From: Hydra vulgaris
Taxonomy: Eukaryota > Cnidaria > Hydrozoa > Anthoathecata > Hydridae
DNA: 64,000 nucleotides
NCBI RefSeq assembly: GCF_038396675.1
Contig: NC_088926.1
Location: 36,433,501-36,497,500 of the forward strand
Direction: 5' to 3'
In this document: positions 57,001 to 63,640 of the stretch, piece after piece
Layout of the letters: each line of letters begins with the position of its first letter
Position numbering within the stretch: position 1 is the first letter of the stretch
Notes under the pieces: generated by a model
Told to the model about the DNA's origin: nothing
Seen by the model: the letters and a program-made list of their open reading frames with translations, nothing else
The model's database searches: none
Made by a program: the position numbers and the translations under genes

Positions 57001-58220
57001 CCATGAGGGACCTCATTAAAATTTGCACTACTTGGCATGGAATGACCCTATAGTATTTAGTGTTTATGTTACTTATAGTATTTAGTGTATTGCATTTGAA
57101 TTGATTTTTATTATCCCTACCTTCCCTTTATGTTTACCTTTCTCCTTGTGCTTATTAAGTTGTTGACCACTAAATACTACATTCACTAAATACTACATAT
57201 AGCACTTCATTCATACATTGCCTTTTTTACTACTATTCATTTCAGTTTGTTTGGAATTCTTTTTGTGATTTTATAATGATTTGGTTGGGTATAATGTATA
57301 GTGGTTTATCTGGAAACGTTCTTGAAAAATCATAATTTTTTAACCATAATTGTCCTTAACGGACAAACGAAGGACAACACTCTCTCTTAACACTTAATGG
57401 ACAACACTTCCAGTAGTTTCTTGGGTACCACAAGGTTGGAGTACCATTCTGTTTTGTTTCTCATTTATGTTAATGATCTTCCTGATTATCTTACCTCTAC
57501 AATTGTTTGCTAATGACATTTGCTCATGATACAATTATATGCTTTGCAAAATCTTATCACTTTTTAATTGCTTAGAACAGGGTACTTATCTTTATTTGCT
57601 CAGTTTGCTCATGATACAATTATATGTCTTTGCAAAATCTTATCACTCTTTAATTGCTTAGAACAGGGTACTTATCTTTCATCTCTACTCTCTACTGACC
57701 CACAGTGGCTGGTGAATTTTGATGAACGAAATCTTTTTGAGCACCATCAATGTTTTGGAGTTCTTTTCCATTTTCATGCTTTTCTGGCTCAATTTATAGT
57801 TTTTTAAGTCTCTTTTCAAAAAGTTATTAATAATTATTTAATTTGGTCTATGATCTTACACAAAAGAGATAAAGAGTTGATCATTATCTCTTTTCTTAAC
57901 TTGTTGTTAACTTTGAACTTCAAAAATACTTGCTTGCGGCTGTCTTGGAAATGTTTTTTTTTTCTTTTTTATAAATTGTATTATGTTATCTTTTAAAACT
58001 TTAGATTTATAAAAATAAAATTTTTAAATTTTTTTTTTTAATTTATAAATACTTTTTTATTAAAGTTTCACTCTCAGCATGTGTAATATTTTCCTATGGA
58101 TGGGTTGTTCCAGCAATTTCATGGGGCTATTTAACATGGCGTGGAAATCCTGTAGGATTCTCATTTCTCGAAATAGTTTGTGTTTATGGATACTCTTTGG
58201 CTATATTTATACCAATTTCA
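32972..58220 (+). CDS. YIPF1: YIPF1/YIPF2-type Yip1-domain membrane protein, partial (six exons)
   Basis: The exons are 32972-33044, 42404-42432, 44731-44811, 51875-51959, 52053-52166 and 58066-58220. Every junction has AG and GT, and the reading frame continues through all five joins, giving about 180 residues. An acidic N-terminal stretch leads into FWTFEYYQAFFDVDTYQ, the hallmark of YIPF1/2. NPDLYGPFWICSTLVFTIAI (first membrane segment) and SYGWVVPAISWGYLTW with SFLEIVCVYGYSLAIFIP (second and third membrane regions) follow. Family members act in Golgi and late-Golgi membranes with Rab GTPases. The start exon was not found upstream, and the last roughly 110 residues (remaining membrane segments) must lie beyond 64000. 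Introns are up to 9 kb and full of transposons. YIPF1 and YIPF2 cannot be told apart here. Confidence 0.92.
33045..36317. other. YIPF intron, left part
   Basis: Non-coding apart from the hAT-type MITE at 33532-33881. A hairpin (catctcatagggttt with aaatcctatgagat) lies at about 34470-34505, and a short repeat of gggatatttaatgaaa at about 35790-35840. The minus-strand open frame at 35850-36080 has no recognisable domain. Confidence 0.4.
33532..33881. mobile_element. 350-bp MITE, hAT-like CAGGGAT ends
   Basis: The left end cagggatgtcccaaatagat and the right end (gagtccatttgggact...atccctg) are inverted repeats of about 25-30 bp. There is no coding content. A second, 5'-shortened copy lies at 42088-42262 (shared caggagctc, gtaaa, taactacttttggg). 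No exact 8-bp duplication remains. Confidence 0.7.
36322..38867. mobile_element. Sola-like non-autonomous element, copy A
   Basis: Ends are gggtcaaatcattatatttc and its reverse complement. The 4-bp duplication ATAA flanks both ends exactly (36318-36321 and 38868-38871). Long inverted arms run inward (37296-37960 against 38380-38867), sharing gatttttacatattgttatg and ttaacttgtgttaaattaga. A separate element of about 0.93 kb is inserted at 36369-37294. The central part carries a 13-C run (about 38286-38304). A related copy is at 49580-51686. The 4-bp duplication and terminal form resemble Sola elements. Confidence 0.8.
36369..37294. mobile_element. Element nested in Sola-like copy A
   Basis: The ends caggccttgtta and taacaaggcctg are 12-bp inverted repeats. 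The flanks read accatctc on the left and gccatctc on the right, 7 of 8 matching, which fits an 8-bp hAT-type duplication (or a 6-bp ccatct). The same place in copy B (about 49630) is uninterrupted (caccatctctg), confirming an insertion. The interior is AT-rich without coding sequence. Confidence 0.75.
38872..42403. other. YIPF intron, middle part
   Basis: AT-rich. A degenerate transposon-end-like segment at about 40250-40352 contains aaatcaggga and tggcaaccctg. Open frames at 39395-39586 and 41010-41213 have no recognisable domain. MITE copy at 42088-42262. Confidence 0.35.
42088..42262. mobile_element. Shortened copy of the CAGGGAT-ended MITE
   Basis: Matches the middle and right part of 33532-33881 (caggagctcc, agctacttttggg, gttaagactttt, ccaaatcattaag) and ends catccctg. 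Left terminus lost. Confidence 0.6.
42404..42432 (+). CDS. YIPF1: YIPF micro-exon (29 bp)
   Basis: Acceptor tttttattttag, donor gtactt. The 29 bases complete a codon with the preceding exon (G+AT) and read DDDERNDKKE, ending in phase 0. It lengthens the acidic tract found before FWTFEYY in this family. Confidence 0.7.
42641..42698. repeat. Triplicated AGTGACCAATCA unit (CCAAT cluster)
   Basis: Three near-identical 14-17-bp units (cgaccaatca, gtgaccaatca, gtgaccaatca), then an inverse tgattggct. CCAAT boxes in a row can bind NF-Y-type factors, but this lies in an intron and may be only a small tandem repeat. Confidence 0.6.
43458..43735. repeat. Minisatellite, about 31-bp unit, roughly nine copies
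   Basis: The unit is built from cttatccaaaaacatacata and gttcataa, repeated head to tail with few differences (for example gtttataa, tataca). The best copies are in the centre. Confidence 0.92.
43820..43970. repeat. Minisatellite, about 16-bp unit
   Basis: The unit tgttatgtgatgccta (variants with taatgcc, tgtgttatg) is repeated about nine times, only 90 bp after the previous minisatellite. Confidence 0.92.
44731..44811 (+). CDS. YIPF1: YIPF exon with FWTFEYYQ motif
   Basis: Acceptor ttcttcag, donor gtaatt, 27 codons in phase 0 at both ends. It reads KKEPSFWTFEYYQAFFDVDT and YQ, the diagnostic motif of YIPF1/YIPF2, which precedes the cytosolic linker to the first membrane segment. Confidence 0.95.
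44975..45168 (+). mobile_element. tRNA-derived SINE, family A, plus strand, older copy
   Basis: The head is diverged (gcttgttagagttttggttt, gaggtttgatgcc), but the body is clear: ggtaaggaaggaggcatgaa, ttcctagttaaatgc, gcggtgctctatgat, aaccgtaaggacttctggga. The tail is aacaaaaaaaaagaaaaaag. It lies in a YIPF intron in sense orientation. Confidence 0.85.
45169..46389. other. YIPF intron, non-coding
   Basis: AT-rich; short frames (45203-45400 plus, 45795-46103 minus) show no domain. The 47 bp at 46100-46146 recur with one mismatch at 57816-57862. Confidence 0.35.
46481..46960 (-). pseudogene. Integrase C-terminal part, minus-strand Ty3-type element
   Basis: A 159-codon frame holds WLTPGSIFLRRFVRTNKND, ANIRYLDGQEPTVLLQDLAL and YSAPQ, the C-terminal module that follows the integrase core in this group. 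A direct repeat of NENRIIESHD lies near the end. A perfect 23-bp hairpin with a 4-nt loop (46781-46830) lies inside and keeps the frame. Confidence 0.75.
46960..47455 (-). pseudogene. Integrase zinc module and core, minus-strand Ty3-type element
   Basis: Frame 47455-47195 carries CYNCHICSKLKPKFY and the first catalytic Asp in LSIDFKGPLPSNSRNKYLF, then DEYSRYPFA. Downstream, in other frames with stops, HSERGSSFIS (second Asp replaced by Glu in this reading) and QVERYNGLIW (Glu region) are visible. Broken. Confidence 0.75.
47713..48264 (-). pseudogene. RT thumb and RNase H, minus-strand Ty3-type element
   Basis: The sequence reads GLTLNESKSVISVPSINILG (RT connection), LRQTLGMFSYYLKWIPFFA, then VVECDASDIAVSAILNQNG (RNase H first Asp) and PVAFMSRTLNKSKINYPAVE. 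It is separated from the RT palm by a frame change near 48220. Confidence 0.8.
48182..48940 (-). pseudogene. Reverse transcriptase palm and fingers, minus-strand Ty3-type element
   Basis: The order is: GIIEPCFSLSPWRAQVVVVK, RLCIDYSQTVNLYT, VFSTFDLKSAYHQIP (first Asp), FQVTNGVSMFQRSMD and FPYLDNITIGG. The active-site box, normally YxDD, reads YLDN, which would abolish polymerase activity. The frame is otherwise open for 252 codons. Confidence 0.85.
48950..49548 (-). pseudogene. gag end, zinc knuckle and protease, minus-strand Ty3-type element
   Basis: 49548-49351 reads EWKHRKRTFENFIGDCGEDA and INFVSSNVYDYIEEC (gag). A perfect 23-bp hairpin with a 2-nt loop (49373-49420) breaks the following sequence. 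49303-48950 holds WKKGHFSKVC (knuckle half) and LTALIDSCSSDNFISKKI, a protease whose usual D-S-G reads D-S-C. Confidence 0.75.
49580..51686. mobile_element. Sola-like non-autonomous element, copy B
   Basis: 2,107 bp with ends gggtcaaatcattatatttc in inverse orientation and exact 4-bp duplication AATT (49576-49579 and 51687-51690). The arms (49580 to about 50620; about 50880-51686) are long inverted repeats, and the unique middle is only about 260 bp. It is related to copy A at 36322-38867 along the arms. C-runs and G-runs of 11-13 bases stand in mirrored positions (about 50560 and 50930). It is inserted in the gag region of the minus-strand Ty3-type element. No transposase. Confidence 0.88.
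51875..51959 (+). CDS. YIPF1: YIPF exon ending NPDLYG
   Basis: Acceptor tattattag, donor gtaaga; begins in phase 0 and ends in phase 1 (G). It reads VLTRILHSVIPSYQNY and KIRPNPDLYG, matching the segment before the first membrane span. Confidence 0.95.
52053..52166 (+). CDS. YIPF1: YIPF exon, first membrane segment
   Basis: Acceptor tttttgtag, donor gtaact. The split Gly codon (G|GA) joins GPFWICSTLVFTIAICGNLS, the best conserved block of the family, followed by SFFAAEGSLIHFKSDFQL. Ends in phase 1. Confidence 0.96.
   Translation, partial: DLFGYVQHWYLLLPFVEIYQVFLLLKEVLYILNQIFN
52650..53382. repeat. Left long TIR of Sola-like transposon
   Basis: Contains gaggtccctcatggaccatc, tagtgggctattttgcataa and ggtagtctctaaaagtcagg, all found in inverse orientation at 56317-57048. 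Confidence 0.93.
53510..56081 (+). pseudogene. Sola-like transposase gene, several frameshifts
   Basis: Exon 1 (53510-53753, ending at donor gtaagt) has a histidine/cysteine motif FICSYHEKVYLSRYENEH. The next exon starts after AG at 53864 and soon loses frame. From about 53990 the protein is readable: KRKIDSVRAHTQKAVANVLG, TPDSWSIEKIQKFF, SGILSKPSPKSGRKLSED, FYECDEYSRVCPGKKEFVSV, CVCQYHQNVKLL, and CMLHSCDKCP. After frame changes near 55095 and 55300 it continues with QDAVQGFHWNNSQATVHPF, YFSDGAASQYKNYKNLINLC and WHFFATSHGKSPCDGFGGTV, then a last piece at 55884-56081 (WPCRDDLCWVP). The aspartates in the QDAVQG and FSDGAA motifs are candidate catalytic residues. Not functional as it stands. Confidence 0.75.
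56317..57048. repeat. Right long TIR of Sola-like transposon
   Basis: Reverse complement of 52650-53382 with a few substitutions and one T/A-run difference. Confidence 0.93.
57360..57810 (+). pseudogene. LINE reverse transcriptase scrap with 85-bp tandem duplication
   Basis: 57440-57500 reads FLIYVNDLPDYLTSTIV, the box preceding FADD in CR1/Jockey-type reverse transcriptases. The following catgatacaattatatg segment, with downstream cttagaacagggtacttatc, occurs twice with a period of about 85 bp (57519 and 57604). Only this small piece of the element is left. Confidence 0.65.
58066..58220 (+). CDS. YIPF1: YIPF exon, second and third membrane segments
   Basis: Acceptor attaaag, donor gtaagt (perfect). 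It begins by completing V (G+TT) and reads SLSACVIFSYGWVVP, GYLTWRGNPVGFSFLEIVCV and YGYSLAIFIPIS. Ends in phase 0. The remaining C-terminal exons are not in the window. Confidence 0.97.
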
Positions 58221-59690
58221 GTAAGTTAAATTTTTCTTATTTTGTTAAATTTTTGTTGTTACTTTTGTTTCCATGTGTTATCACTAGGGGTGGGAATTTT
58301 TACATTTTTTTCGTAAAATTAATTTGCCCTATTACTACAGGTGGAGAAATATTATAAAAAGTTTTTTAAAAACAATTTTAACTGTAACAGATTTAAAAAC
58401 TCTCTGCGCAAACTCGTTTTTTTGAAATAGTAAAATTTTTCAAAAATCAATTGTTGCGACAGATTGAAAAGTCTTGTTTTTAAAAGGAATGACCTTTAGA
58501 AACTAAAATATTAGTTAAGAAAACAAAATAATAAATTTTCATAAGGCTGGAAATACCTTATGAACAGATCTGTGCCTGAGGGTCTTCCCCCTTCCCACAA
58601 CCTGTCATTAGTTGTTAAAATCTTAAAAGCCTTCCGTTACTAGATGTATTACTAGAAAAAAAATCATTATATTTGGAAAAAGGACCCCTAAATTTGAAAA
58701 AGGGTCCCCAAGTTCTAAATTTTTAGATATAAGTCTTTGAAAATTGCACCATAGAAGTAAATATCAAAAGATCAAAGTTATTACAGTGTCTCAGAAATTT
58801 AGCCTCTGAAGGCTTTTCTTTGAATAAACAATTTAACTTTCGTAAGTGACCTTTTGCATACTTCATTTGTGTGATTATTGTCTAATTGACAATCATACCA
58901 AATATCACACAGGCTTGGTCAGGAAGCGGGAGCGATCGCTCTCGATTACTGACCACGGAAATTATATTTTGTTGCAAAAAACTGGCCAGATTTTGTAGTC
59001 CTTTTGAGAACATTTAAGTTTATGTATGTCCGTAAAACAAAAAACTTTTGTCTTACTAACATACATGGAAACATACATAAACTTGAATGTTCTCAAAACA
59101 TCTTGGTGCGGAAGAATGAAAAGAATATTTGCGAACACTAAAAACCCGCCAAATCTAAGAACAAACTAATTCTATTGATTCAAAAAATACGCTGACTTAG
59201 CGAAATAAAGTTGTAAAGTTTTCTGTTGAATTGTTTTAAAAATTGTGTTTTTCAAAATTTGTTGATATTTCTAGCATAAATTGTTTTAAGAATATACTAT
59301 CAAACAAACTATTACTTTAATACTATGGCTCATTCTCGGAGCCACATCTGCAAAGCTGTAAATCTTTTAAACTAATATAGTAACGACTATATAAGTAATG
59401 ACTCATAAGTAACGACTGGAGCAAGAAGAAGACATAATTCTGTCTTTTCACCGAGCCCCATGTTTATAAATCGTGATTTATAAATATCATATTCAGAGAT
59501 AATCATATCGACTTCCGCATTCAACGTGACAAGCCGTTTATTTTTTTTTCTGAATACGTAAGAAACATAATTATTACTAATTTTTTTTTTTTTAATTATT
59601 ATTCAAAATTATTTTTTTTTTCTTGTCGTTTTGTTTGCAAATTTTTATAAACTTCTCTATTTTTCATTTTTTTGTTTTCAATTTAATTTT
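58221..59690. other. YIPF intron, non-coding
   Basis: It holds a GC-richer hairpin at about 58918-58956 (outer ggtcag/ctgacc, inner gagcgatcgctc) and an inverted repeat at 59003-59100 (gaacatttaagtttatgtat against its near complement, about 30 bp arms). No gene recognised. Confidence 0.4.
59003..59100. repeat. Inverted repeat with about 30-bp arms
   Basis: ttgagaacatttaagtttat and the following tgtatgt on the left pair with acatacataaacttgaatgt plus tctcaa on the right; the loop is about 35 bases. Confidence 0.75.
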
Positions 59691-59693
59691 TAG

Positions 59694-59695
<2 letters not shown>

Positions 59696-59727
<32 letters not shown>

Positions 59728-59795
59728 TGTTTTCTTTATAAAATTTATATAACATAATAAATAAACATAATAAATATATATATATATATATATAT
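59696..59795. repeat. Two short (TA)n runs
   Basis: About 25 bp and 20 bp of TA at 59698-59722 and 59775-59795, in or just before the LINE 5' region. Confidence 0.9.
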
Positions 59796-59943
59796 TTTTT
59801 TCTTTCAGATTTTTTTTTTTTAATTGTAAATTTTATTTTACTATTATTGTTATTATTATCCTGTTATTATTTTCTTATTTTACATTATTATTATTTATTC
59901 ATTATTAATTTCATAAAATCGACACGACGTCATAACAATATTC

Positions 59944-60621
59944 ATGATTAAGCAAGGTAAACTTAGCTGTTCGGAACTATCCGATATTATACGTGATCAA
60001 AACGAAACTATTCAAAGACTTATAAAAAGAATTGAATTATTAGAATCGAAAAAAGAAACCGAAAATAGTTCAGCTACATTTTGGTCAAATCTTTATCACA
60101 AAAATAAATCTGCAGAAAAAGCTATTGTTGTAAACTCAATTACCAAAACTATATTATCTGAACAGGAAGAAAAAAAAAAGCGTGAAAAGAACATTATCGT
60201 TTTTGGAATTCCAGAATCAAAAAAAATAAATGAACTTGAAAAAAACAACGACGACAAAAAAATAATTGACGAGATATTTGAGGAAATTGGTAAAGGCAAT
60301 GAAAAACCTATTAAAATAATAAGATTAAAAAACAAAAAAGACTCAAAAACTCCTCCGCCCATTATTGCAGTACTTCCTGAAAACAGCGAACGTAATAAAG
60401 TTTTACTTGCCGCTAGGGAATTGCGCAAAAAGATAAAATATACAAACGTCTTCATTAATCCAGATATGACACTCGCCGAAAGGCAAATCGATTCTCAACT
60501 TAGAAAAGAAAGAAATAAGAAAAACCAAATTCTCCTTGAAAATGAACCAAACTCACCCTTTCGATGGTGCATTAGGCGCAACGAAGTCATCAAACTTAAT
60601 TTCAGTAAACAAAAAATATAA
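59944..60621 (+). CDS. LINE ORF1 protein
   Basis: 225 residues. An N-terminal coiled coil (IIRDQNETIQRLIKRIELLE, residues 16-36, heptad pattern) leads to a second charged helix and then an RRM-like section with NIIVFGIPESKKINELEKN (about residues 84-102), KPIKIIRLKNKK, PPIIAVLPENSERNKVLLAA and VFINPDMTLAERQIDSQLRK. This is the usual RNA-binding ORF1 layout of CR1/Jockey-type LINEs and would package the element RNA. No zinc knuckle is present. ORF2 begins within its last 86 bp in another frame. Confidence 0.85.
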   Translation: MIKQGKLSCSELSDIIRDQNETIQRLIKRIELLESKKETENSSATFWSNLYHKNKSAEKAIVVNSITKTILSEQEEKKKREKNIIVFGIPESKKINELEKNNDDKKIIDEIFEEIGKGNEKPIKIIRLKNKKDSKTPPPIIAVLPENSERNKVLLAARELRKKIKYTNVFINPDMTLAERQIDSQLRKERNKKNQILLENEPNSPFRWCIRRNEVIKLNFSKQKI

Positions 60622-63499
60622 AAAAACTATAAAAAATTGGATTAATTTTCAAACCATTAAAAAAGTTACTGAAATTAAATCCGTCAAAGCTATATACACA
60701 AACATCGACTCCTTCCTAAATAAACGCCACGAGCTCAAACAAATTGTAAACAATCTGAAACCCGAAATTATTTTTTTAACAGAAACTCTGCCTAAAAATA
60801 AAAAAATTGAAGTTAATGATCTCGAGTTTGCTATTGAAAATTACATACTACATACAAATCACAAGAATAGTTCTTGCCGAAGAGGTTTAGCAATATTTAT
60901 ACATAACAAACTAAAGTCATCCCTAATAAACCTAGATATATTTCCATCTGAATCGCTCAGTTGTGAAATTGCAACGAAAACTTCTAAGTTATTGTTAAGT
61001 TTATATTACAGATCACCAAATAGTAACGATGAAAACACTAACTGCATAAATCAACATATTGCCAAACTTTCAAACAAATATCCAAACATTCTTATTATAG
61101 GAGATTTTAACTACCCAGATATCATCTGGCAAAATCCAAAACAGCCTATTACAAATTCCTCTAAATCAATTAAATTTACTGAAAATATTCGCGATTCTTT
61201 TTTAACCCAACATATTTCAAATGCAACACACATCAGACAAAACCAAAATCCTTCTACAATTGACCTCTTATTTACTTCTGATGAAAACATGATCTCCTTT
61301 TTAACTCATCTAGCACCCATTGGCAAAAGTCATCATCAACTACTCTACTTTGCTGTATCGATTGAATCTATTATAAATTTACCACAATACCATACAAAGC
61401 ATTTATACACAAAAGGGAACTATGACAAAATTAATGAAGACCTTGCAAATATTAAACTCTGTCCAACATCCAACTCAGACCAACTATGGAGTATCTTTTT
61501 CAATAAACTTAAAACTACTATCAACAATAATATCCCAAAATCTAACTTTAATAATAAAAAACGCTCAAAGTGGATTGACTTTCAAATAATCAACGAACTT
61601 AAATTTAAACGAGAGAAATATCGTCAATATATATTGAACAGAAATGAAGAAACATATAATGAGTACCGCATTTCACGAAACAAAGCAAAAACTGCGTGCA
61701 GAAAAGCAATTATTGAATTTGAAAAAAAACTGGCGAGAGACATAGATCAAAATCCAAAAGCATTTTACTCGTATGTCAAATCAAAAAGAAAAAACAAAGA
61801 AGCATTCCCTGACATCCAATACAATAATATTGTTGCAACTACTGATCTAGATAAAGCTCATCTATTCAATATTTTTTTTGCTGATACTTTTTCAAACAAA
61901 AAAATAACAGCAACACCACCATTTAACCTAACATATAAAAATGTAAATCCACTAACAAACAATATTGATCTAAGTCCGGAAAATATCGAAACATACCTCA
62001 AAAGTCTAAACTCATATAAATCACCAGGCCCTGATGCATTACACCCAATAATATTTAAGAAAACTTGCTTTCAAATGTCTAAACATCTATCTACTATTTT
62101 TAACAAAGTACTTGAGAGTGGATCAATACCCCAAATATGGAAAGACGCAACAATTACACCCATATTCAAAAAAGGTGACAGATCAAAAGCACTTAATTAT
62201 AGACCTATCAGTATAACTTGTACTTTAATAAAAATCTTTGAAAAAATTATAAAAAGTCATATTATGACACACCTGATTAAAAATAACTTATTAAGTCCAC
62301 ACCAATATGGATTTCGTCCAGATCATTCCTGTTTAACTAACCTTTTAACTGTAATTAATTATTGGACGTCATCACTTGATAATAATATTCCCATCGACAA
62401 CATTTATCTTGATTTTGAAAAAGCCTTTGACAAAGTTCCACATAAATTTCTTATTTCGAAACTTAAAGCTTATGGTATAAATGGATCAATACTATATTGG
62501 ATTAAAAACTTTTTGAAAAACCGTAGACAAAGAGTTGTTGTTAATGGAAATTATTCAAACTGGGTACCCGTTAAAAGTGGAGTTCCCCAAGGCTCCGTCC
62601 TTTCAGCTTTACTTTTTATTATATATGTCAACGATATCCCTGAAGTAATCAAATCAAAAGCTGCTCTTTTTGCTGACGATACCAAAATCTTCCGTTCTAT
62701 TGAAAATACTCAATCTGCGCAAGAATTACAAAATGACATCGACGCTCTTGTTACATGGTCTCAAAAATGGGGAATGAAATTTAATATTGATAAATGTTCT
62801 GTAATGCACTTAGGAAACAACAACAAATCCCATACTTATAATATGCATGATCCCGAAAAAAATATAAGAGTAAACATTAAAACCACAAATTGCGAACGAG
62901 ATTTAGGTGTTCACATAGATTCGAACTTATTATTTTCCAAACACACAACTATTCAAGTCAACAAAGCCACACAAATAATAGGAATAATAAAAAGAACATT
63001 TACATCATATCCAGACTTATTATCCTTCAAAAAACTATTTTCAGCACTAGTCCGCCCTCACCTAGAATACTGTGGATCAATCTGTAACCCTGGACTTCTC
63101 AAAGACAAACGGCAACTAGAAAATGTGTTAAGAAGAGCTTCGAAACGAATCAATGGATTACAGGATCTACCGTATGAACAAAGATTGTTGGCATTAAATA
63201 TGACAACTGTAAAATACAGGCTACTTCGTGCAGACCTAATCAACGTCTACAAATGGTGCAAAAACAACAATAGTGACAGAAGTCTTTTTGAAATAGATAG
63301 TAAATTTATTACTCGTGGTCATATATATAAACTAAAAAAACAATCTTCGCGATTAAATTTACGTATGAATTTTTTTTCTCTAAGAATAATAAATAAATGG
63401 AACTCTCTTCCTAATCACATTGTATCAGCGTTATCTTTAAAAACGTTTAAACTGCTTCTAGACAATCATCTAAAAAATGAATGGCTTCTCTATGACTAA
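60536..63499 (+). CDS. LINE ORF2: endonuclease and reverse transcriptase
   Basis: 987 residues from the first ATG; the conserved part starts near residue 50. The endonuclease has IYTNIDSFLNKR, IIFLTET, GDFNYPDI and STIDLLFTSD; its last motif reads GKSHHQLL where S-D-H is usual. A basic linker with SYVKSKRKNK follows. Reverse transcriptase (about residues 490-770) contains YRPISITCTLIKIFEKII, YGFRPDHSCLTNLL, YLDFEKAFDKVPHKFL, SGVPQGSVLSALLFIIYVND and LFADDTKIF with both catalytic aspartates. The C-terminus (VRPHLEYCGSICNP, LRRASKRINGLQDLPYEQRL) is the CR1/Jockey-group tail. No RNase H. The reading frame is complete. Confidence 0.92.
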   Translation: MKMNQTHPFDGALGATKSSNLISVNKKYKKTIKNWINFQTIKKVTEIKSVKAIYTNIDSFLNKRHELKQIVNNLKPEIIFLTETLPKNKKIEVNDLEFAIENYILHTNHKNSSCRRGLAIFIHNKLKSSLINLDIFPSESLSCEIATKTSKLLLSLYYRSPNSNDENTNCINQHIAKLSNKYPNILIIGDFNYPDIIWQNPKQPITNSSKSIKFTENIRDSFLTQHISNATHIRQNQNPSTIDLLFTSDENMISFLTHLAPIGKSHHQLLYFAVSIESIINLPQYHTKHLYTKGNYDKINEDLANIKLCPTSNSDQLWSIFFNKLKTTINNNIPKSNFNNKKRSKWIDFQIINELKFKREKYRQYILNRNEETYNEYRISRNKAKTACRKAIIEFEKKLARDIDQNPKAFYSYVKSKRKNKEAFPDIQYNNIVATTDLDKAHLFNIFFADTFSNKKITATPPFNLTYKNVNPLTNNIDLSPENIETYLKSLNSYKSPGPDALHPIIFKKTCFQMSKHLSTIFNKVLESGSIPQIWKDATITPIFKKGDRSKALNYRPISITCTLIKIFEKIIKSHIMTHLIKNNLLSPHQYGFRPDHSCLTNLLTVINYWTSSLDNNIPIDNIYLDFEKAFDKVPHKFLISKLKAYGINGSILYWIKNFLKNRRQRVVVNGNYSNWVPVKSGVPQGSVLSALLFIIYVNDIPEVIKSKAALFADDTKIFRSIENTQSAQELQNDIDALVTWSQKWGMKFNIDKCSVMHLGNNNKSHTYNMHDPEKNIRVNIKTTNCERDLGVHIDSNLLFSKHTTIQVNKATQIIGIIKRTFTSYPDLLSFKKLFSALVRPHLEYCGSICNPGLLKDKRQLENVLRRASKRINGLQDLPYEQRLLALNMTTVKYRLLRADLINVYKWCKNNNSDRSLFEIDSKFITRGHIYKLKKQSSRLNLRMNFFSLRIINKWNSLPNHIVSALSLKTFKLLLDNHLKNEWLLYD

Positions 63500-63603
63500 T
63501 CCACATTTTATTTTCTATTAGTTATACAAACTCTGTAATTGTCAAGTATTATATAATTAGGTTGACAGGCAGTTTATGCCTACACAATTTATTGTAAAAC
63601 CTT

Positions 63604-63607
<4 letters not shown>

Positions 63608-63637
<30 letters not shown>
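63608..63637. other. Poly-A tail of the LINE
   Basis: About 30 A after ttaatt, marking the 3' terminus of the insertion. Confidence 0.85.

Positions 63638-63640
<3 letters not shown>

Larger units (their letters stand above)
52650..57048 (+). mobile_element. Sola-like transposon with 0.73-kb near-perfect terminal inverted repeats
   Basis: 4,399 bp. The arms 52650-53382 and 56317-57048 are inverted copies with only a few differences along about 732 bp. The ends begin gggtcattccatgccaagtg. The exact duplication TATA flanks both sides (52646-52649 and 57049-57052). The terminal word and 4-bp duplication are those I associate with the Sola2 group. The interior has a decayed plus-strand transposase gene. 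It lies in a YIPF intron, in sense orientation. Confidence 0.85.
59944..63637 (+). mobile_element. CR1-group LINE, both ORFs intact, with poly-A tail
   Basis: ORF1 59944-60621 and ORF2 60536-63499 are open without stops. A 3' untranslated region of about 100 bp ends in an A-run of about 30 at 63608-63637. The 5' end is not certain and may lie near 59700-59900. Codon use is A-rich and uniform over both ORFs. It lies in the YIPF intron in sense orientation. With intact frames and a long A-tail it is a candidate for a recent insertion. Confidence 0.9.

Noticed and set aside
46100..57862. The 47-bp shared segment as the pair of LTRs of the minus-strand Ty3-type element
   Set aside because: YIPF exons at 51875-52166 lie between the copies, and the similarity is only 47 bp, so they cannot be LTRs of one insertion.
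60096..60455. Minus-strand 119-codon open frame rich in Phe/Ser
   Set aside because: Antisense shadow of the LINE ORF1.
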